From: Piper betle
Taxonomy: Eukaryota > Streptophyta > Magnoliopsida > Piperales > Piperaceae
Direction: 5' to 3'
Length of the DNA stretch: 64,000 nucleotides
Assembly: GCA_033002965.1 (NCBI GenBank)
Contig: JAURVB010010503.1
Coordinates: forward strand, 26,140-90,139
Positions within the stretch are counted from its first letter, which is position 1. Every line of letters starts with the position of its first letter. The notes beneath the pieces were generated by a model. That model did not search any database. It saw only the letters and a program-made list of their open reading frames with translations, and was not told the origin of the DNA. The position numbers and the translations under genes are program-made. Below are positions 23,799 to 36,259 of this stretch, in pieces.

Positions 23799-26700
23799 CT
23801 TGTGCCTTAGGGAAATTTGAAATTCGAATTTTCCTACCATAGTTTCAGTGCCAAGGTGCACAACATGCGCCTAGTGCCGATGCTTAGTATTTGTTTCCAG
23901 CTCCTTTTCGGTTAGGACACCAAGGCACTCTCCTAGTGCCTTAGCACCCGACTAGGTTACATTAGTTTGTAAACTTCCTTTTGTGTGTTTGAGCAAATCT
24001 GCCACGATTGTGTTATAAACACATCAGCCTGTAGGGGTGCCTTACCGCAGCCCCAATTTTCAGCCTATAACTAGCCCACTATTTCACACATTTTCACCCT
24101 TTTTGCTTCTTCCTCCAACCTTCTTTCCTTCTCTTCTCCACTTTCCCCATCACTCTTTCCTTTTTCAAGCCTTCCTAGCCCTAGGAGTGGAATGTTTTGG
24201 GGTGGGATAACCCCAAAAGACCTCTTATCTCCCTTGAAGTAAAATTTCTCTCTTTTTCATCTTTACCACTGATTTTGGGTTTGTTTGCTTGTGATACTTG
24301 CTTTTTGTTTCATTCATGCTAGTATGGTTCTACATCATTGTTTATAGTATATTTTGGCTTTGGTTTAAGCTTAATTGAATTAAGTTGTGATAATTTACAT
24401 ATGTCATTTTAGCAATAGGATGTTGATCCATGTGTATCTGGAGTAGTTCATGTATATCTCCTACTGTAGAAGTCAGTTTTATATGATTCTTTTTAATTTG
24501 CTCGCGGACATGTAGATCCACAAACTCTATGTTGATAGTTTTGCATGTTATGATGTTTTAAAACATGTTTGAGTGCAAAATTTTGCTAAAGGTGGTAGCT
24601 TTCCTAATTTCAGTGACTTAGCCATCCCTTTCACCAATTTTCCCACTAGCTTCTTGTTGGGATCGTGCTTCCATATTTTTCAAATATTAAGGGATGTATG
24701 TTAGCTTACTCTCCCAAAAACTATCATCCTAAATGGACATCTTTTAAGGCATGAACACTACTCCTAATTCTAGACTATGCTTACTATGATGTGCACGTTT
24801 GTATTGACAATGTGACAGAGTTCAATATTAGTGCTATTATTTGAATTGGTTAGAGGACTTAGTAAAATATGTTAAAATCATTTAATGTTCTAATAGTTGT
24901 CTACTTCTACCTAAAAAATTTGGGGTAATTTGGGTATCATTTATATAGTTAATAAAATCTGTTTATTCAAGCGGATAGGAATATAGAGTCGAACCCTAAT
25001 TCTTGAGCACGTGATGCAAAATTTTGAAGCATAGTAAAATTTCCTAAACATTTACCCAAACATAGGTTATGTTCCTAATAGATCCCTCTAAAATTTCAGG
25101 TCATTTGGATTGGTAGATTAGCTTATAGAAATGCACCAACCCATAGAGGTTGACACTATTCTGTGTAGCTCTAGAAATCACCTTGTCAATACATTCCCTT
25201 CCCGAATTTCCCCCATGTAAAAATAATTGGACTTTTGATCTATAAGTGATTTGTAGGATTTTATTTCAAGTGGTTGGTTGTTTTCTAGAATTTTCTTAGA
25301 ATTATTTGGTGTCTCTAAGCCCATGAACCATACTTAGGAAAATCGGTGTGTAGCCTACAAAACCTGTTTCCAACACACTAACACTTTCTTAGATGGATCA
25401 CCATGTTAGCCCATGGTCCAACCATGGCAATTTTTTTTGTTTATTTCTTACTGTGTTAGGACCAAGGCTTTCAAATTTTAGACCATTTGGAGTCCATTTG
25501 GCCCATTAGAAAAATAGTGGAGTCAAACTTATATGGTTAATTAGGGTTAACACTTAATTGAATTTATTCACTAATTATACTAGAAATATCCAAAAACTTT
25601 ATTAAGTTTCTTAATGATGATTAATTAGTCTAATGAACTTAATTAGAACGATGCATGTGTTTATCCATGTGAGGAGGCCTTCCTTATGTGATTAGATTGT
25701 GATTAGGGTTTGATTGCATTGCTAGGATATACGGAGTGAGCCCACCGAGTTAGGATGATGAACTTCACTCACTGAGGTTTGTAGGACTCTTTTGCTTCAT
25801 CTTCTACTTAACTCCTTGAGTGTGGATTTCACCGATTTTGGATGGTAAGGCAAGATTAGTGGCTTTTTATTTGATCCGACTAATACCGGTCATTTAGTCT
25901 ACTTTTTTGTACTTTAATAAAATTTTAAGGATTAGATCCCTTGATAGTTTTTTAACTTTTTAAGGTATATACCCCTACCCATGCCTATTATTTACTATTA
26001 TGAGGATTTCAACTTACAGTTGTATTATGATGTCTATGTGATTGCCAGTTTACTTCTTTGCATCATTATGCTTAGCTTGTCGGTTCATATCATTGCATTA
26101 CTATACGTAGCATGCCTGCTCATTTCATAGGATCATTGTGCTTAGTGTGATAGTTCATTTCATCACATTGACAAATTACTTGGTTGAAATTTCTTAGCAT
26201 GCATCTCTTCCACCACTGATTGCCCTATGAGTTGCCTCGTGGAAGTCTTACTATTTTTCATGGGTACTAGGTGACCCATTTGCCAGTTTGGTAATATAAG
26301 TAGTTATTTTTAGACTTGTTTGATTATTGACATTATCCATTTATATATGTAGGTAAGTTTCTTTGGCAATGGCCAACGTACTCAGGTAGATCGAACGGCT
26401 CACAACAGGGAATTGTGCCTTTGGTGTTATGATATGTATCATGTGGGGACTGCTTAGGTTATGTTGTTGTACTAATATGTGGACTTGTGCCCTGGATAGA
26501 ATTTTGAAACTTATATGTTATGGTTGAACTTTGGTTTATGGATTGTGTATGTGTTACTTTTCCTCTTTTGTTATTAAATTCACGTGCAGGGAGTTAACTT
26601 TGAGACAATAACTAATAGTCATCCGCAAGGTTGTGTGTAAGCTTCAATATTTAGGAATTGATGATTAGAGCATGCGAAGGTATGCTAAATGTATTTGGTT

Positions 26701-26870
26701 GAAGCTGTGCATTGTATTCTTGAAGCAATGTTGATTGGAGAAGTTCACGGTTTATATAGCTACAAGGATCCACAAGACTAAGTGTTCGGTATGAGGGCCT
26801 TGCACTGGAAGAATGCTTGTAAATGTGGTTAAATATGATGTGAGGTATATGGCACAGGTAACTATGACTG
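23799..26870 (+). mobile_element. Partial family A LTR (E2 3' LTR remnant)
   Basis: Downstream of the TRIM the sequence is LTR-like rather than pol. A plus-strand TATA-like CCTATAACTAGCCC lies near 24072, followed by a pyrimidine-rich leader with CCTTCCTAGCCCTAGGAG, homologous to the complement of E1 LTR 7130-7270. Near 25860-25970 the block ACCGGTCATTTAGTC and AAGGATTAGATCCC matches the E2 5' LTR. The start of the LTR is deleted and the 3' end is not clear. I see no coding region. Confidence 0.55.
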
Positions 26871-26879
26871 CTTAGTTTC

Positions 26880-28723
26880 CCTAGTAGTATGCTCTAGTAG
26901 TATGCTCTGCATTATATAATAAGTTATCTAACTCAATGATTGAACTAAGTATAAGAGCTAGATCCAAGACTCCTTGATCCAAGAAGTTATCTAACAATTG
27001 AAAGGTGTTAGGAGCAGGTTACAAATTGATCCAATAGAGTCTAAAGGGGTTCTTCACCATCTAAGGTATGTCATAACACTCCCCCCCCCAAGGCCCTATT
27101 TATAGGTTTCCAACACCTCCCTCAAAATAATAGTTGCGGGGGTTCAAATCTGCCTCTTTTACTTTTTCCAATGCCTAGTTTTTGCAATTTTTCCATAACG
27201 ATTAGCTGTCGAACGATTGATCGAATGTCAGGAGAATATTCACTTAAACTAGCCACTTCAACTTTGGCTACTAAACCCATGACCAAAGCCTAGCCGAAGT
27301 TTCCTTAAATTCTTAATCTTCTGTCATGTTAGGTACAAGGTTTCCAAACCCATATTTGGCTGTCGAACCCTGAATTGAAGTTCAGCCAAAGTCCAAAGCC
27401 CTCCTTCACTCTGCCAAACACTCAACCAAAGGTTTGCCGAAGTCTGACGCTTTAAAGATATTCACCAAGCCCAAGTGTAGCGACCAAACCTAAAGTGCAT
27501 ACTAATAGGCTTAAGTCATCTCTTCAAAAGTAGTTAACCAAAGTTAAAAATCTATAGTTTATTCCCACTAATAAGCTGAATCTTACCCACAAAGGTATTA
27601 GATGTAAGACTAAGTTAAGAGATCTCACAATCCATCCAACTTAAGAAATTTTACCCTAAAAATTCCTACACTTGGCCCATAGCTATCCCTTGCCCACATC
27701 CTTCTTGGCTTGTGACCAGTAGTAGCTTAACCAACGTCTTAGTCCAACCCACCATCCAACATGAAACTTGGCTACTCTAATACCATCCAGCTATAATGAC
27801 CGAGCCCAAAGTGCAAACTAATGGGCTTAAGTTATCTCTTCGAAAGTGGTTAACTAAAGTTGAAGATCTATAGTCCAATACTACTAATACACCGGATCCC
27901 CAACAAGTATTAGATTGGGACTAAGTTGAGGGATCTCACACCTAGGACTTCGGTTGCAAAACCATTGATCGAAGGTCAGCCAAAGGCTAAACTCCTTTCA
28001 TCATTTGATTGCATCTCATGTCTTCGGCAACTGAAGTAGCAATTGAAGCGTAACTAAAGTGTACACCACTCGAACACTTTATTTTATTTGTCATTCTTCT
28101 ACTCTTCATTTGGTGGCTTTTTCTTCAAAGCTCGTACTTAGAGAGTTTTGAAGTTGTTGTCTCATTAAATCAAGGTTTAATATTCTCCCCTTTTTGATGA
28201 TGGCAACTTCATGTGTTATGAACTCTCTAAGTTTGGTGGTGTCAATCCTTATAAAGCAGTCCCTTGAGCTTCCCTTGTTAATCTTCACTCTTCAAGTTTT
28301 CAAACTCATCCTTTTGAGTCTATTCCTTTTCATTGTTATATACCTACGCACGAGGTTAATTCCAAAAATAATACAAGATCTCATGATAGAATGTTATTTC
28401 AATGATGATCATGTCATACAACCTATGCCCAATAAGAGATTGATAATCCTGAATGAGTTAAGTCATCCTCATTAATTGGTCATTACAATTTGAAGACCAT
28501 GAGATTACTATACTCTAAAGACTTGTACCTCCCCTATATATGAGCACACTCTACCTATATATGTAACCATTACACATATATACTCTCCCCTAAGTCATCT
28601 TAATAAGCAATTCATATTGAGGGAGAGACTTACATAAACATGTATATAATTCATCACCTCTCTGTCTATGCATCCTCTATATTTCATATATATGATGATA
28701 ATTATCAAAACATTGACCTGACA
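26880..28723 (-). mobile_element. LTR of a Ty1/copia-type element, minus orientation, interrupted by a TRIM
   Basis: The right boundary is clear. Read on the minus strand, the polypurine tract ATTAAAAAGGGGGAGAT (28740-28724) is followed by TGTCAGGTCAATGTTTTGAT, the arrangement seen at the 3' LTR of many plant copia elements. A second similar purine motif at about 28181-28200 could be one of the multiple polypurine tracts described in Sireviruses. A minus-strand TATAAATAGGGCC lies near 27090-27105. The left boundary is approximate. Confidence 0.6.
27476..27940 (-). mobile_element. TRIM-like mini-retrotransposon, older copy
   Basis: A 465-bp copy of the same family, with LTRs at 27476-27629 and 27792-27940 and the same internal layout. 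The flanks are CCAAG (27471-27475) and CCTAG (27941-27945), a target duplication with one mismatch. LTR divergence is higher than in the 23331 copy, so the insertion is older. It lies within the copia-type LTR. Confidence 0.85.
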
Positions 28724-29146
28724 ATCTCCCCCTTTTTAATGATTATCATCCTCAAACAGTTTCTATAAATAGATAACTCTTCAATCTACCTAATATTGAT
28801 GATGACAATACATCAAAGGTCTTCAATTGTCCTCTCCTCCAAGTTGGCCTTTAGTTTATTGAAGGTTGTTCTAGTAAATAGGCCATGGTGAAATTCAAGT
28901 AAAGCACATATGGGACATGAGGAGGAACCGGTAGGAGATGTTGATAGGTGATGAAAGGTAGCATCGATTGGCAGCTAGAGTTAGAATTTTTTAAAAATCT
29001 CAACTGTCCAACTCTCTCTATCACCAAAGGATTAACCAATCATTTGGCAACCAACGTTGGCTAACTAGTTTTAAGTGGACATTCGGCTAACATTCTTTTT
29101 ATCGTTCGATAGCTGATCATTATGATAAAATTGCATAATTTTAAGG
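28724..29146 (-). other. Non-coding 3' internal tail of the copia-type element
   Basis: This stretch includes the polypurine tract (28724-28740) and then sequence without a recognisable domain, up to the family A LTR fragment at 29147. No copia pol motif was seen. Confidence 0.4.
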
Positions 29147-29835
29147 TGTAACACCCCATTTTTTTGTCCGATGGTGAATCAAAGTGCGATGTTATAATTC
29201 AGAAAGCTATTCATTGGACTACCACGTGAGGCTTAAGACTAACACCTTACTAAATTTTCATACAATGTATATTAAATCATACTAACTAGGAAGGCTCTTC
29301 AACGTAAGGGAGCTCCTAATACGAGTACTCCGAGTCACTAGAAAGGCAACACCTACCTTGCAACTAAGAGGGGACTTATCAAAATACAGATGATCACTTT
29401 GAGCTATATGAAGACAACACCGCCAGTGCAACTTAGAGGTTAAGCTTGAGACAATGAGGATGCATAATCCAGTTCTTATACTTAGTTACAACCTTAAAGG
29501 TATACTAATTCTTATAATGATGTTGAACTTAACTCGCATAATACAAGGATCGTGGATACTTGTTCCACATACCCACACATGGAAAATTAAACACACAGAC
29601 ATGGAGGGATCAACATGTGTCAGGGCATCATACCTGAGCACTTGGTCTTCATGTGGACCCTTCAAGCTGTGTGAATCGTATGCTCCTCTAGTTCACGTAA
29701 CTCTATCACTCAAACATGGCTACAACCAAATATGTTTAGCGCACCTAGTATACTCCTCATTATGCTCAAGGACTTTGAGGTTTACACACCGTATATACGA
29801 CTATTAGAGTGCCCCAAAGTTAATACCAAGCACAC

Positions 29836-29868
<33 letters not shown>

Positions 29869-32102
29869 TAATAATAAATTTAAGGCACACACAATCACCT
29901 TCACACATCCACATGCGTCATAACCAAGTTTAGGGTGCTAACCCAAATCATAATACAAGACATACACCTATAAATCCTGATAATATATGAATTCATAACA
30001 AATCCTTGAAATACATAAGTTGAATATGTCACAAGTCATACATATAGTACCATCCCCCACCGTGAACCTCTCAATCCGTCCACCTATGCCGATCACTGAC
30101 ATGCATACACACCTAGACAAATATAAGAAATCTGTTAGCAATCGAACAAGTTGATTCCAGTCCGAAAAGAAGTACTGATATAGCAATACTTGCAAATGGA
30201 TATCTTAACACCTACAGAAAATTATAACACTTTAGAAAGCCTTATAGGGCGGTAGCAAGGATAACTTATTACATAGGCTAGCACGCTTGCATGGAAAAAT
30301 CATATTCAAAAAAGAGGCTTACAACCTCATATCCTCCACATATCACCTGCCATGATACTCAAGTGGTGTAGAACAATTTTCGGAAACGTGCAGCATTTGT
30401 AGTACCCAACATACATTTCACTAATTTAGTATGTAAAGGGGTATTAGTGTAATTCATGCAACTACTCACTCTTTTATTTGTGAAATTCGTAAAATCAAGC
30501 ATACTTATGTAATATTCTTAGGAAGTGTCTTATAAAATAAATTTCTGAATCTATAGTTTGAAACCCAATATGGTATCTCATCCTTGTACGTTTATTAAAT
30601 TTTTAGAAGACACGGCTAAATGATCCGGCATCAGAGGGATCCAATAAAATGTTGCTGATGTCGTCCTGTATCTAAAGCACGATTAAAGTCAACAGACAAG
30701 GATTCAAACATAGGTCAAGTAAAAGAGTCATACAAACCTGGATGAGTGGAAACCCTCATCCTAACTCAGCGAGCTCACTCCGTGTAACCTAGCGAGGAGA
30801 TGGAACTCAAATCAGACACAAGACTCGGATTACAACGACATGCACATCGAGACAAGGCCTCAATACATGCACAACACATAAGACACATGAACATGTTTAA
30901 TTGAGTATTAAACTTCATTTGGTAACTTAATTAAGTTTTTAGGGTTGTAAGTATACTTAGTGGAAGTCTCATACCTAGTGTTTAATCGAATGGACTTAAT
31001 TAGACAATTTTTTGGATGAGACAAATAGTGTCTAAATGAGCTGAAATTTGGACTAACGGGCTCGAACACTCAAAGTGTTTGGGATAAAAATTATCAAGTG
31101 TTGACCTATGGGTTAATATGGTAAACAAGTCCAACTAATGTTGAGCTAAGGTGATGAGAATAGTATTCTTGGGTCATGCACCAATTTTGCTAAGTTTTGT
31201 TCAGGGCTTGAAGACTCCAAATAGGCCTCGGTAGTTGGGTAGAGTTAGCTGACACCATGGGCTTGAGTCCTGAAAAATTCAAGTTCAAACTCAAAGGAAT
31301 TGGGTCTAAGTGAACTCAGGAAGGGAAGGCATTGGCCAAGTCATTTTTGGAGCTAGCTGGACCTAATAAGTCTTGGGAAAATCATAACGCATGATCTACT
31401 GAGTCAATGGCTCTCAAATTTAAATATGGTGTAACAAGAACAACCTAAATTGTGGGGGACTTTTCATGCAATTTCATAACCATTTGACTACGGTGTCATG
31501 TTTTACATCTAAAGTTAGAGAAATAGGGTTTCAACCTCTATTCCTGCACACTACAAAAATTGGATTAACTAACCACCTAAATGATTTTTAACTAATACCA
31601 AAACTTATAGATTTTTAGTAGACAATTAGTGAGTCCAACCATAATTTTAATAGATTTTATTAATGACTTTTAATTCACCCATTGAGGAGCACATTGTGAG
31701 AGCATGACATAGCATACATGTTGCACAACATGTACATGGAGCATGCAAGTGTTTTGTTCATGCCCTTAATGAGGCCATTTTAGCACAGTAATTTAACATA
31801 AACTAGCTGACATTCCAAACTGTAAATATCTGAAAGATTGCATCCAAATATAACCTAAAATAGGATGGAAAATTGGAGTAAATGGCTGGTAGGCTACTAG
31901 AAATAGCAAAATAGAAAACAAGAGCTAGGACAGCATAGTGTCTAGCCAGGCGATGCCAAGCATGAGGAGAGAATAAGGTCGTGGTGGCTTGCACGTACAT
32001 ATCATTCATATGCACGTAGCAAAAAAGGTCAGGCATGCAACTCGATTCAAGTCACAATTGAAGCGAAACTAAAACCATCGAGCAAAAAGCCTGGGTTTTC
32101 GT
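29147..32102 (-). mobile_element. Family A LTR fragment
   Basis: It opens TGTAACACCCCATTTTTTTG and matches the start of the E4 LTR at 41740 for several hundred bases (ATGTTATAATTCAGAAAG in both). A homologous (ATA)n microsatellite lies at the same relative place (29837-29877 here, 42437-42464 there). The right end near 32085-32102 (GCCTGGGTTTT) matches the E4 LTR end but lacks the final ACA, and abuts a family B LTR arm. Short ORFs within are chance. Confidence 0.75.
29837..29877 (+). repeat. (ATA/ATG)n microsatellite
   Basis: A trinucleotide run inside the family A LTR. The E4 LTR carries a shorter run at 42437-42464, so the repeat was present in the ancestral LTR and changed length afterwards. 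Confidence 0.9.
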
Positions 32103-33299
32103 CATTCTTCCTTAAATGAGCTGAAATCAAACAATCTTGATTAGCCTACATACCCATGTCGGGATCAAGCTCAATGTAGTTCTATAGGCTCTTACGTCAT
32201 TTTGAGATTAAAATTTTGTCTCCCAGTTCATTCTGAGATTAGGTGGTCTCCAGGTCATTCTGAGATTAGTCATTATTGGCTGTCAGGTCCATTCTGACAT
32301 GTCCATTATTGGCTGTTAGGTCAATTCTCACATATTCATTTTTGCCTGTCAAGTCCATCATGACATGTCCATTATTTGCTGTCAAGTCCATTCTGACATA
32401 TCTATTATTGGCCGTCAAGTCCATTCTGACATGTCCATTATTAGCCATCAGGTCCATTCTGACATATCCATTATTGGCCGTCAGGTCCATTCTGACATGT
32501 CCATTATTAGCCATCAGGTCCATTCTGACGTGTCCATTATTGGCTGTCAGGTCCATTTTGATATATCCATTATTAGTTGTCAGGTCCACTCTGACATGTC
32601 CATTATTGGTTGTCAAGTCCATTCTGACATGTCCATTATTGGCTGTTAAGTCCATTCTGACATATCTATTATTGGCTGTCAGGTCCATTCTGACATATCC
32701 ATTAACAAAACAACTAAGTAATTCAAAGAATCCCAACAATTCTTGCCAATCGAAGGATGAAGCAAAGCAGTACACCCACAACAAACAAACACCTGACCCC
32801 AAAGACTCACAATAGTTCATACCAAGCAGTCGACAAGAACCCCATGCATAAGACGCTAGGGATCTAGCAACTTAGCAGGGCGTCTCCAACAAACCTTGCA
32901 TGCAAGAACCCTAATGGAAACAAATAAGATGAGGGACGAAATACTCATGCAAAAATAGGGAGGTCGCATGGGACGGAGAGGAGGCATGAAGATTTTGACA
33001 GCTAGGAAAAAGTTTTCTTTTCCCCTCCCCTCAACGATCCCCTCCTCCTACATATATATACATTTCAACCATTCCCTCCATTAAATTCTCATACCCCATC
33101 ATCCATAGGTATTTCCTAGGTTCAACGAGCCCCTTCATTAAATTCTCACACCCCATCATTCATTCATGAATAGGTATTTTCTAGGTGACCTTAAGTTGAA
33201 CTATGACCGGTTGACTTGATAACCAACCATATTGGTTCATCGATATTTATTTCATAATATTTAGGTTTGAGTCTTGTAATAAAAATCATGGTTTTTACA
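32103..33299 (-). mobile_element. Family B LTR, left inverted arm
   Basis: Read on the minus strand it starts TGTAAAAACCATGATTTTTA at 33299 and runs leftwards. It matches the plus-oriented LTR that begins at 34417 almost base for base over the first 200 bases, and again through 37740-37900. Read on the minus strand, a polypurine tract AAGTTGGGGAGAT precedes its start (33312-33300). The outer part of the LTR is missing at the junction with the family A fragment. Confidence 0.85.
32265..32705. repeat. 33-bp minisatellite, about 13 units, in the left B LTR
   Basis: The unit contains GTCAGGTCCATTCTGACAT and TCCATTATTGGCT, with small variations between units. Because 33 is a multiple of three and the unit lacks stops, open frames of about 180 codons exist on both strands (minus-strand repeat VRMDLTANNGH). 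I do not regard these as genes. Confidence 0.95.
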
Positions 33300-33519
33300 A
33301 TCTCCCCAACTTAGAGATATTTTGTCCCCGAAATATTATAATAGCAAGATGATAATCATGATTAATTATATCTTTGGGATCTCAGGCTGCTCCTGTTGTT
33401 GCCCTTGGGCACTTCCCTATGGGCGGGCAGGGTTAGCTGACTCGGGCAAACGAGGGAAGCTACCAAACCCAGTGCCACCGGTAATCCGACAAGTGGTGCC
33501 ACCAGCTGTTGAGGACAGT

Positions 33520-34318
33520 GATCGCTACACTGTGGAAAAGTTTCGGAAGAATGGAGCTGAGGTATTCATTGGAGGGACTGATCCAATGAAGGCTGAAAGC
33601 TGGATAGACATTACCGAAAAAGCTTTTAGGGCTCTATCTGTGCTACACCGCCACCAAGTGAGGTTGGCAACATGCATGCTTCAGGAGGAAGCATCTACTG
33701 GTGGAAATCCATGGAAAACACTCACATTCCATCGACGTGAGACTTCTTCCATCATGTGGGTGGAGTTTGTGGCCGCTTACAATGGACAATATTTTCCAGA
33801 GTCCGTTGTCCAAAAGAAAGCACTAGAGTTCGCCAACCTAGCTCAGAAGGATAATTTGGTCCGGAAATATGCCAAGAAATTCTTACAGTTGGAACACTTT
33901 GCACCTGGGATTCCGCATCTGACAAGGCTAGGGCAGATAAATTCTTCTGGGGTTGACACTTGAATTGAGGAGTAGGGTTCCTACAACGTCAAGGGGCACT
34001 ATAACCGAGGTGATCGATGCAGCCAAGACTCATGAGTTGGTATTTGAGCATGATCGTTCACAGCAACAGGGGAAGACTACCACGCAACACAACCATGCCA
34101 ACCATGGGGGTAGCTCAAATGGGTCCGCAGAACAACAGCAGCAGAACTACCAAGGGAACGTAGATGGAAACCTCAAAAGGAAGTTTGAGGAGATTCTGTA
34201 TAGATGATGTAAAAATTGCACCAAGATGCATTCCGGGCAATGCAACGAGCCCCATCGGTGCTACAATTGTGGCAGGACGGGACACATGATAAAAGACGGT
34301 CACCAGCCTCCGAAGTAA
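33520..34318 (+). pseudogene. Family B gag remnant between inverted LTR arms
   Basis: The translation contains YTVEKFRKNGAEVFIGG, DPMKAESWIDITEKAF, RLATCMLQEEAST and VEFVAAYNGQYFPE, a Ty3/gypsy gag capsid. The frame is lost between about 33700 and 33760, recovered, and shifted again near 33940-33955. The second frame (LELRSRVPTTS, TEVIDAAKTHELVFEHD) continues to 34207, with a stop before the zinc knuckle CYNCGRTGHMIKDG at about 34258-34300, where the last Cys is Gly. No protease or pol follows; the 3' end of the element comes directly after. This was therefore a gag-only, non-autonomous derivative even before decay. Confidence 0.85.
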
Positions 34319-35025
34319 CAATAAGAGCAGCCTGAGATCCTGAAGATATAATTAATCATGATTATCATCTTGCTGTTATAATATTTTGGGACGAAATATC
34401 TCTAAGTTGGGGGGATTGTAAAAACCATGATTTTTATTACAAGACTCAAACCTAAATATTATGAAATAAATATCGATGAACCAATATGGTTGGTTATCAA
34501 GTCGACTGGTCATGGTTCGACTTAAGGTCAAGTAGCAAATACCTATTCATGAATGAATGATGGGGTGTGAGAACTTAATGAAGGGCTCGTTGAACATAGG
34601 AAATACCTATGGATGATGGGGTATGAGAATTTAATGGAGGGAATGGTTGAAGTGTATATATATGCAGGAGGAGGGCATCTTTGAGGGGGAGGGGGAAAAA
34701 AGAAAACTTTTTCCTAGCTGTCAAATTCTTCTTGCCTCCTCTCCGTCCCATGCGACCTCCCTATTTTTGCATGTGTATTTCGTCCTCAATCTTATTTGTT
34801 TCCATTAGGATTCTTGCATGGAAGGTTTGTTGGAGACACCCTGCTAAGTTGCTAGATCCCTAGCGTCTTATGCATGGGGTTTTTGTCGACTGCTTGGTAT
34901 GAACTGCTGCGAGTTCTTTGGGTTGGGTGTTTGTTTTGTGCTGGGTGTGCTGCTTTGCTTCATCCTTCGATTGGCAAGAATTGTTGGGATTCTTTTGAAT
35001 TGCTTAGTTGTTTTGTTAATGAAAA

Positions 35026-35169
35026 TGTCAGAATGGACTTGACAACCAATAATAAATATGTCAGAATGGACTTAACAGCCAATAATGAACATGTCAGTAG
35101 TGGACCTGACAGCCAATAATGGACATGTCGAGTGGACCTGATAGCCAATAATGGACATGTCAGAGTGGA
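35026..35169 (+). repeat. 33-bp minisatellite, first part in the right B LTR
   Basis: Just over four units of the same 33-bp repeat as in the left arm, in reverse orientation (AATGGACTTGACAACCAAT and variants). The array is cut at 35169 by an insertion and resumes at 37519. Confidence 0.9.
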
Positions 35170-36259
35170 TGTGAGATCCCTCAACCTTAGTCCCAACATC
35201 TAATACCTACTGGGAGAAGATCATGTTTATAAGTGGGAATGGACTAGAGATCTTTAACTTCCGGGGTACCCATTTTAAAGAAATGACTTAGCCCATTACG
35301 TTTCACTTTGGGCTGAGTCATTACAAATGGTATCAGAACTGACCTGGTTCCGTGTTAGATGTTGGGATGGACTAGGGATGTTGGCTAGGCTGCTGGTCAC
35401 GGGCGAGAAAGGTCGTGGGCTGGGGTTACCAACGGGCCAAGACTAAAAACGTTGGTTAGGCTGCCGGTCACAGGCCAAAAAGGACGTGGGTTGGGGCTAC
35501 CAACGGGCCAAGAATAGGCATTTCGGGGACAAAATTTCCTAAGGTGGGTGGATTGTGAGATCCCTCAACTTAGTCCCACATCTAATACCTACTGGGAGAA
35601 GATCCTGTTTATAAGTGGGAATGGACTAGAGATCTTTAACTTCCGGGGTACCCATTTTAAATAAATGACTTAGCCCATTACGTTGCACTTTGGGCTGGGT
35701 CGTTACAAATATTGTAAGAATCGTGAAAAAATGTGAAAATTTTTATTTCAAGACTTGAACCTAAGTATTAAGAAATATTATTTTCGATGAATGGATATGG
35801 TTGGTTATCAAGTAGACCGGTCACGGTTCAACGTAAAGCCAAACCCTAACCTTAGAGAAGACGTAAGGCCAAACTCTGGCATTAGGGAGGACGAACCCAA
35901 CGTAGAGAATACTGATTCATGAACGGATGATGGGGTAAGAGAATTTAATAAAGGGACTCATTGAACCTAGGGAATACCTATACATGAATAGATGTGAGAA
36001 TTTAATTGAGGAACTCATTGAAGCATATATATATAGGAGGAGGGGGTTAGGGAGGAAAGGCAGTCCACTCCTTCTTGCCTCCTCTCCAGTGCCTTTCCAT
36101 TGTAGTGTCTTTGGGTGTTGAGATATTGTATGGTTGCAAATTAGATGGCAGATATGAAATTCACGTTTGACTAGTTTCAAGAAACCTTATTTTTTTAGCC
36201 GCACTGTTCAAAATCTAATAATGGACATGTCAGAATGGAACAGACAGTCCATAAATAAA

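Noticed and set aside
32276..32815. Open reading frames of about 180 codons on both strands
   Set aside because: They arise from a stop-free 33-bp tandem repeat inside an LTR. Similar open frames exist in three frames at once.
33322..33520. N-terminal extension of the gag ORF
   Set aside because: The first part lies in the inverted LTR-proximal arm, not in gag, so it is a chimeric start created by the rearrangement.
35170..35707. Calling the 35170 copy an ordinary TRIM insertion
   Set aside because: Its right flank is AATAT, not GTGGA. The matching GTGGA lies at 37519, so the inserted unit is larger than the TRIM.
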